Assembly: GCA_011799875.1 (NCBI GenBank)
Contig: CM022298.1
Span: 724,065,431 to 724,129,430 of the forward strand
DNA length: 64,000 nucleotides
Source: Thinopyrum elongatum
Taxonomy: Eukaryota; Streptophyta; Magnoliopsida; Poales; Poaceae
Direction of reading: 5' to 3'
Below, one piece after another: positions 57,172-64,000 of the stretch; the stretch's first letter is position 1, and each line of letters begins with the position of its first letter. A program made the position numbers and the translations under genes. Below the pieces are notes generated by a model that had not been told where the DNA came from, searched no databases, and worked only from the letters and a program-made list of their open reading frames with translations.

Positions 57172-58765
57172 TGATATGTCTCCAATGTATCTATAATTTT
57201 TTATTGTTCCATGCTATTATATTATCTGTTTTGGATGTTTTATATGCATTAATATGCTATTTTATATTATTTTTGGGACTAACCTATTAACCTAGAGCCT
57301 AGTGCCAGTTTCTATTTTTTCCTTGTTTTTGAGTTTTACAAAAAAGGAATACCAAATGGACTCCAAACGGAATAAAATTTTCGCGATGATTTTTCTTGTA
57401 CCAGAAGACACCCGGAGGACTTGGAGAGGGGGTCAGAAGACTCACAAGGAGCCCACAAGCCCTCAGGGCGCGCCCTAGGGGGGGACGCGCCTCCCTGGCT
57501 TGTGGACCCCCCCCCCCCTGGAGTCCCCCAACCCTAATCTTTGCACTATAAATTCCCAAGTATTCCCCCAACACCAGAAGCGTCCACCAAAATACTTTTC
57601 CGCCACCGCAAGCCTCTGTTCCCATGAGATCCCATCTTGGGGCCTTTTTTGGCGATCTGCCGAAGGGGGATTCAATCACAGAGGGCCTCTTCATCAACCT
57701 TGCTGCCCTTCAGATGATGTGTGAGTAGTTTACCACAGACCTACGGGTCCATAGCTAGTAGCTAGATGGCTTCTTCTCTCTCTTTGATCTTCAATACAAT
57801 GTTCTCCTCGATGTTCTTGCAGATCTATTCGATGTAATACCTTTTTGCGGTGTGTTTGCTGAGATTCGATGAATTGTGGATTTATGATCAGATTATCTAT
57901 GAATATTATTTGAGTCTTCTCTGAACTCTTTTATGCATGATTAAGATATCTTTGTATATCTCTTCGAACTATCAATTTGGTTTGGCCAACTAGATTAGTT
58001 TTTCTTGCAATGGGAGAGGTGCTTAGTTTTGGGTTCAATCTTGCGGTGTCCTCACCCAGTGACATAGTAGGGGTAGCGAGGCACGTATTGTATTATTGCC
58101 ATCGAGGATAAAAAGATGGGGTTTTCATCATATTGCTTGAGTTTATCCCTCTACATAATGTCATCTTGCTTAAGGCGTTACTCCGTTCTTATGAACTTAA
58201 TACTCTAGATGCATGCTGGATAGCGGTCGATGTGTGGAGTAATAGTAGTAGATGCAGGCAGGAGTCGGTCTACTTGTCATGGACATGATGCCTGTATTCA
58301 TGATCATTGCCTTAGATATCGTCATAACTTTGCGCTTTTCTATCAATTGCTCAACAGTAATTTGTTTACCCACCATATGCTATCTTCAAGAGAGGAGCCT
58401 CTAGTGAAACCTATGGCCCACGGGTCTATTTTCCATTATATATTTTCAGATCTATAAACCAAAAAACCCAAAAATACCTTGCTGCAATTTATTTATATTT
58501 ACTTAAGTTTGCTCTTTTATTTATCTTTTATACCTATCTCTATTAGATCTCACTCTTGTTCGAGACCGTGAAGGGATTGACAACCCCTTTTTCGCGTTGA
58601 GTGCAAGTTTTTGTTAGTTTGTGCAGGTGCATAGATTGGAGACTTGCTTGTGCCTCCTACTGGATTGATACCTTGGTTCTTAACTGAGGGAAATACTTGT
58701 CTCTACTTTGCTGCATCACCCTTTCCTCTTCAAGGGAAAAATCAACGCGAGCTCAAGAAGTAGCA
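57172..58765 (+). repeat. 5' LTR of the second element B copy
   Basis: TGATATGTCTCCAATG to AAGAAGTAGCA, 1594 bp, matching 14737-13147 closely. A C-tract near 57508 differs in length from the left copy. Confidence 0.88.
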
Positions 58766-58979
58766 GGAAGAATTTCTGGCGCCGTTGCCGGGGAGGTTCT
58801 ACATCAAGCCTACCAAGTACCCATCATAAACTCTCATCTCTTGCATTACATTATTTGCCATTTGCCTCTCGTTTTCCTCTCCCCCGCTTCTAAAACATTT
58901 TTAGCAAAACACAAAAATATTTGCCTTTTTATTCGCCATTCTTTTGCTCGATCCTTTTTGTTTGCTTGAACTCATCATC

Positions 58980-59694
58980 ATGAGTGACTTCGGTATGGCA
59001 GAAACAGATGATGGCCTAACTCCTAAAATTGGACGATCCGGCAATCTGGATGCTAAAACTTTTATTTTGGGGCAAGGGAACGTTATGGGGGAAAAAACAT
59101 ATCCAAGAATTTTTCAATTGTGTCGGCAACTTGCCTTTTGATGATGCTCCTATACTTAAAAGAACTAAGACTTATGCAGAGGCTATTTTAGCACTAGTTC
59201 TAGAATTTGAAAATAGATTTATCCGTACTCATCCTACCTTGCAAAGAATGTTTTATGAGCTTCCCATTATAAAAGATCCCAAAGCTAAAAATATAGCTAC
59301 CCGTGTTCTTATGAATGAATTTGATCATATAATACGGGAAGCTACGGAAATTTTTGATTTTTATGGTATGAGCCATGAAAAACCGGTGATAGATGAGATC
59401 CTTTACAATAGTGACTATACATTGAGACATTTGTTTGGAAATATTCAAATTTTTTATGAGAACCTTAAAAAAACAGTTTTAGATGTGATCCAACAAGTTT
59501 TCAATGATGTTAATCAACAATATTCTTGGATTGTGGCCGGGAATCAAAAGGGATACATAGATGGGCAACTTGATAATGCCAAAATTTCTATGGATAATGT
59601 GTTCCAAGTTATCTTTACAAAACCTCCTGATGAGAACACACCTATGAAAAAAATACCAAAGATGACAATACCTAGATCTATGTTTTATGTCTAG
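58980..59694 (+). CDS. Uncharacterised ORF of element B, second copy
   Basis: Same arrangement as 12932-12218: MSDFGMAETDDG start at 58980, a +1 frame change at a G5A6 run (59087-59097), then 221 open codons from 59029. The two copies differ by about two residues (K to N in KAK(K/N)IATR, R to T in REA(R/T)EIF). Survival of a 221-codon frame in both copies is notable, but the copies are so similar that it is weak evidence for selection. Function unknown. Confidence 0.55.
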
Positions 59695-62467
59695 CTAGGG
59701 GCGTTAAATAATAGCGCTTGTTGGGAGGCAACCCAACTTTATTTTTATGTTTTTTGTTTTTGGTTCTGTTTTTCAATAAATACACATTATTACCTCTGTA
59801 TTAATTGTGTTTTGGTGTTTTAATTAGTGTTTGAGCCAAGTAAGACCTTTGGGATGGTCTACGGTGATAGTTGATTTGATCTTGCTGAAAAACAGAAACT
59901 TTTGTGCTCATTGCCAGAATTTTAAAAAATCACAGAAATGTGATTTTGATCTGCATTTTTTACACAATATTTATATACAAATTTCCCATGTTTTCCTAAT
60001 TTTTCAGAATTTTTGGAGTTACAAAAGTATACTAATTCCCAGATTACTACAGACTATTCTGTTTTTTTTGACGATTCTTTTCTATGTGTTGTTTGCTTAT
60101 TTTGATGAATCTATGGGTAGTATCGGGGTTATGAACCATGGAGAAGTTGGAATCACTTAGATATAACACCAATATAAATAACGAATGAGTACAAAACATT
60201 ACCTAAAGTGGTGATTTATTTTATTATACTAACGGATCTTATGAGTTTTCTGTTGAGTTTTGTGTTGTGAAGTTTTCAAGTTTTGGGTAAAGATTTGATG
60301 GACAACAGAATAAAAGGGTGGCAAGACCTAAGCTTGGGGATTCCAAGGCACCCCAAGGTAATATTCAAGGACAACCAAGCATCTAAGCTTGGGGATGCCC
60401 CGGATGGCATCCCCTCTTTTGTCTTCAATCCAAGGTAAATTTACTTGAGGCTATATTTATTCTCCACATGATATGTGTTTTGCTTGGAGCATCTTGTATG
60501 ATATGAGTCTTTGATTTTTAGTTGCCACAATCATCCTTGCTGTCACACCTTTTGAGAGGGACAGCATTAATCGTGAATTTATTAGAATACTCTATGTGCT
60601 TCACCTATATCTTTTGAGCTGGCAGTTTGCTCTAGTGCTTCACTTATATCTTTTTAGAGCACGGCGGTGGTTTTATTTTATAGAAATTGTTGAACTCCAT
60701 GCTTCACTATATTATTTTGAGAGTCTTAAAAATCATGGTAATTTTCTTAGGTTATGAATTTAGTCCTAATATGATGGGCATCCAAGGGGATATATAAAAA
60801 CTTTCATTAAAGAGCATTGAATAAATGAGAAGTTTGATTCCTTGCATTTGTTTTGAGATATAAATGGTGATATTAGAGTCATGCTAGTGAGTAATTGTGG
60901 ATTGGTAGAAATACTTGTTTAAAGTTTGTGATTCCCGTGCATGCACATATGGTGAACCGTTATGTGATAGGTCGGAGCACGATTTATTTTTTGATTTCTT
61001 CCTTATGAGTGGCGGTCGGGGACGAGCGATGCTCTTTTCCTACCATCTATCCCCTAAGCATGTGGGTAGTACTTTGTTTCGATGGCTAATAAATTTTTGC
61101 AATAAGTATGTGAGTTCTTTTATGACTAATGTTGAGTCCATGGATTATACGTACTCTCACCCTTCCACCATTGCTAGCATCTCAGTACCGCGCAACTTTC
61201 GTCGGTGCATTAAACCCACACTACACCTTTCCTCAAAACAGCCACCATACCTACCTATTATGGAATTTCCATAGCCATTCCGGAATATATTGCCATGCAA
61301 CTTCCACCATTCCGTTTTATTATGACACGCACCATCATTGTCATATGCTTTGCATGATCGTAAGTAGCTAGCATGATGTTTTCATGGCTTGTCCATTTTT
61401 TGATATCATTGCTACCGAGATCATAGCACATCCCGGTACACCGCCGAGGCATTCATATAGAGTCATATCTTGTTCTAGTATCGAGTTGTAATTCTTGAAT
61501 TGTAAGTAAAATAAAACTGTGATGATCATCATTATTAAGCATTATCCCATGTGAGGAAAGGATGATGGAAGCTATGATTCCCTCACAAGTTGGGATGAGT
61601 CTCCGAACTTTATAAAAAATAAAAGAGTCAAAGAAGCCCAAATAAAAAAATAAAAGAGGCCAAGAAGCCCAAACAAAAAAGGGAGAGAAAGAGAGAAGGA
61701 CAATCTTACTATCCTTTTTCCACACTTGTGCTTCAAGTAGCACCATGATATTCATGATAGAGAGTCTCCTATTTTGTCACTTTCATATACTAGTGGGAAT
61801 TTTTCATTATAGAACTTGGCTTGTATATTCCAATGATGGGCTTCCTCAAATTGCCCTAGGTCTTCATGAGCAAGCAAGTTGGATGCACACCCACTTAGTT
61901 TCTTTTTGAGCTTTCATACACTTATAGCTCTAGTGCATCCTTTGCATGGCAATCCCTACTCACTTGCGTCGATATCAATTGATGGGCATCTCCATAGCCC
62001 ATTAATTTTCCTAGTTGATGTGAAACTTTCTCCTTCTTTTTGTCCTCTCCACGACAACCATATTCTATTCCACCTATAGTGCTAATCCATGGCTCACGCT
62101 CATTATTGCGTGAAAGTTGAAAAAGTTTGACAACTCAAAAGTATGAAACAATTGCTTGGCTTGTGATCGGGTTGTGCATGATGAAATACTTTGTGTGATG
62201 AAGATGGAGCATAGCCAACTATATGATTTTGTAGGGATAACTTTCTTTGCCATGTTATTTTGAGAAGACATGATTGCTTTATAGTATGCTTGAAGTATTA
62301 TTGTTTTTTAATCAATATTAAACTTTGTTTTGAATCTTATGGATCTGAATATTCATGCCATAATAAAGGAGATTAGATTGATAATATGTTAGGTAGCATT
62401 CTAGATCAAAAATTCTGTTTTTATCATTTACCTACTCGAGGACGAGTAGGAATTAAGCTTGGATGCT

Positions 62468-64000
62468 TGATACGTCCAAACGTATCTATAATTTTTTATT
62501 GTTCCATGCTATTATATCACTTTTTGGATGTTTTATAGGCATTAACATGCTATTTATATTATTTTTGGGACTAACCTATTAACCTAGAGCCCAGTGCCAT
62601 TTTCTATTTTTCCTTGTTTTTGAGTTTTCAGAAAAGGAATACCAAACGGAGTCCAAACGGAATAAAACTTTCGCGATGATTTTTCTTGGACCAGAAGACA
62701 CCCGGAGGACTTGAGAGGGGGTCAAAGACTCACGAGGAGCCCACAGCCCTCAGGGCGCGCCCTAGGGGGGAACGCGCCTCCTGGCTTGTGGACCCCTCGG
62801 GAGTCCCCCAACCTAATCTTTGCACTATAAATTCCCAAATATTCCCCCAACACCATAAGCACACCAAAATACTTTTATGCCGCCGCAAGCCTCTGTTCAC
62901 GTGAGATCCCATCTTGGGCCTTTTCTGGCGATCTGTCGGAGGGGGATTCGATCACGGAGGGCCTCTACATCAACCTTGCTGCCCTTCCGATGATGTGTGA
63001 GTAGTTTACCACAGCCCTACGGGTCCATAGCAGTAGCTAGATGGCTTCTCTCTCTCTTTGATCTTCAAACAATGTTCTCCTCGATGTTCTTGGAGATCTA
63101 TTCGATGTAATACTTTTTGGGGTGTGTTCGTTGAGATCCGATGAATTGTGGATTTATAATCAGATTATCTATGAATATTATTTGATTGTCTCTTGAACTC
63201 TTTTATGCATGATTAAGATATTTTGTTATTTCTCTTAGAACTATGGTTTGGTTCGGCAACTAGATTGGTTTTCTTGCAATGAGAGCTGCTTAGTTTTGGG
63301 TTCAATCTTGCGGTGTCCTCACCCAGTGACATAGTAGGGGTAGCGAGGCATGTATTGTATTGTTGCCATCGAGGAAAAAAGATGGGGTTTTCATCATATT
63401 GCTTCAGTTTATCCCTCTACATCATGTCATCTTGCTTAAGGCATTACTCCATTCTTGAACTTAATACTCTAGATGCATGCTGGATGGTCGATGTGTGGAG
63501 TAATAGTAGTAGATGCAGGCAGGAGTCGGTCTACTTGTCACGGACGTGATGCCTATATTCATGATCATTGCCTTAGATATCACCATAACTTTACGCTTTT
63601 CATCAATTGCTCAACAGTATTTGTTTACCCACCGTTGCTATCTTCAAGAGAGAAGCCTCTAGTGAAACCTATGGCCCCCGGGTCTATTTTGCATTATATA
63701 TTTTCAGATCTATAAACCAAAAACCCAAAATACCTTGCTATAATTTATTTATATTTACTTTAGTTTGCTCTTTTATTTATCTTTTATACCTATCTCTATT
63801 AGATCTCACTCTTGTTCGAGACCGTGAAGGGATTGACAACCCCTTTTTTCGTGTTGAGTGCAAGTGTTTGTTAGTTTGTGCAGGTGCATAGATTGGAGAC
63901 TTGCTTGTGCCTCCTACTGGATTGATACCTTGGTTCTTAGCTGAGGGAAATACTTATCTCTACTTTGCTGCATCACCCTTTCTCTTCAAGGGAAAAACAA
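62468..64000 (+). repeat. 3' LTR of the second element B copy, cut by window end
   Basis: Starts TGATACGTCC at 62468 after the AAGCTTGGATGCT polypurine side and reaches TTCAAGGGAAAAA at the window edge, about 20-30 bp short of the expected LTR end. Many single-base deletions relative to 9400-7813. Confidence 0.85.

Larger units (their letters stand above)
57172..64000 (+). mobile_element. Second, inverted copy of element B (runs off the window)
   Basis: 5' LTR 57172-58765, primer-binding site 58777-58794, ORF 58980-59694, hairpin pair about 60328-60415, stem-loop array about 60590-60730, 3' LTR from 62468 to beyond the window end. Up to about 59850 it is collinear with the left copy with substitutions only; beyond that, single-base deletions become frequent. 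Confidence 0.88.

Noticed and set aside
1..64000. CRISPR arrays, tRNA or rRNA genes, bacterial operons
   Set aside because: No array with regular short spacers, no cloverleaf gene or rRNA segment was seen. All repeats are eukaryotic transposon or minisatellite in type.
1..64000. Whole window as one large biological palindrome
   Set aside because: The inverted arms have different symmetry centres (coordinate sums near 49350 and 71910), overlap on the left and are joined at non-homologous points, so no single palindrome fits.

Overview
ORGANISM. This is eukaryotic plant DNA, almost certainly from a Triticeae grass (wheat, barley, goatgrass or rye). It is a deeply nested stack of LTR retrotransposons. 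Several LTRs open with TGATACGTCTCCAACGTATC-type termini that I recognise from abundant wheat/barley Gypsy repeats (Sabrina/Fatima/WHAM group; the exact family is not assigned here), and there is a long-LTR Copia element and a Helitron. I see no prokaryotic genes, operons, tRNA or rRNA genes. Only two non-transposon gene-like loci can be supported, both on the minus strand in the left half: a 199-codon coiled-coil ORF (6718-7317) and a roughly 218-codon pseudogene split by insertions (29036-28804 joined to 15434-15006).  LAYOUT. 1-6120: tandem array of about 500-bp units, interrupted by LTR element A (265-4439, perfect GTGTC target duplication). 6166-7403: minisatellite, coiled-coil gene and its TATA box. 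7813-14737: LTR element B, minus strand, with a 221-codon ORF. 15006-29123: the split pseudogene, disrupted by a solo LTR (E), which is itself disrupted by a Helitron (15991-18090, clean A/T empty site) and a full-length but coding-dead Copia element (18854-28500). 29219-35668: LTR element F, minus strand, cut at its 5' LTR. 35669-36804: second copy of A's LTR. 36805-47436: inverted copy of 1852-12642, rich in single-base deletions. 47437-55375: truncated minus-strand Gypsy element with a 4-kb LTR and a 25-N assembly gap. 55376-64000: inverted copy of about 7850-16533.  HOW THE PARTS RELATE. A, B and F share a Gypsy-type primer-binding site and a common 3' architecture, but none encodes gag-pol. 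A and F carry one kind of small ORF, B another. All three look like non-autonomous elements mobilised in trans. Their 3' untranslated regions hold conserved predicted RNA structure: two GC-rich hairpins of the CTTGGGGATGCC type in A, B and F, then in B and F an array of small hairpins with a constant TGCTTCACTTA loop and changing stems. I regard this as the most interesting unexplained signal in the window.  CAUTION. Two inverted duplications cover much of the window. The copies at 36805-47436 and about 59850-64000 differ from the left copy mostly by single-base deletions, which looks like unpolished long-read sequence. The copy at 55376-59850 differs by substitutions only and looks like a real second locus. 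Pseudogene calls in the deletion-rich stretches should not be read as biology. All comparisons were made by eye.
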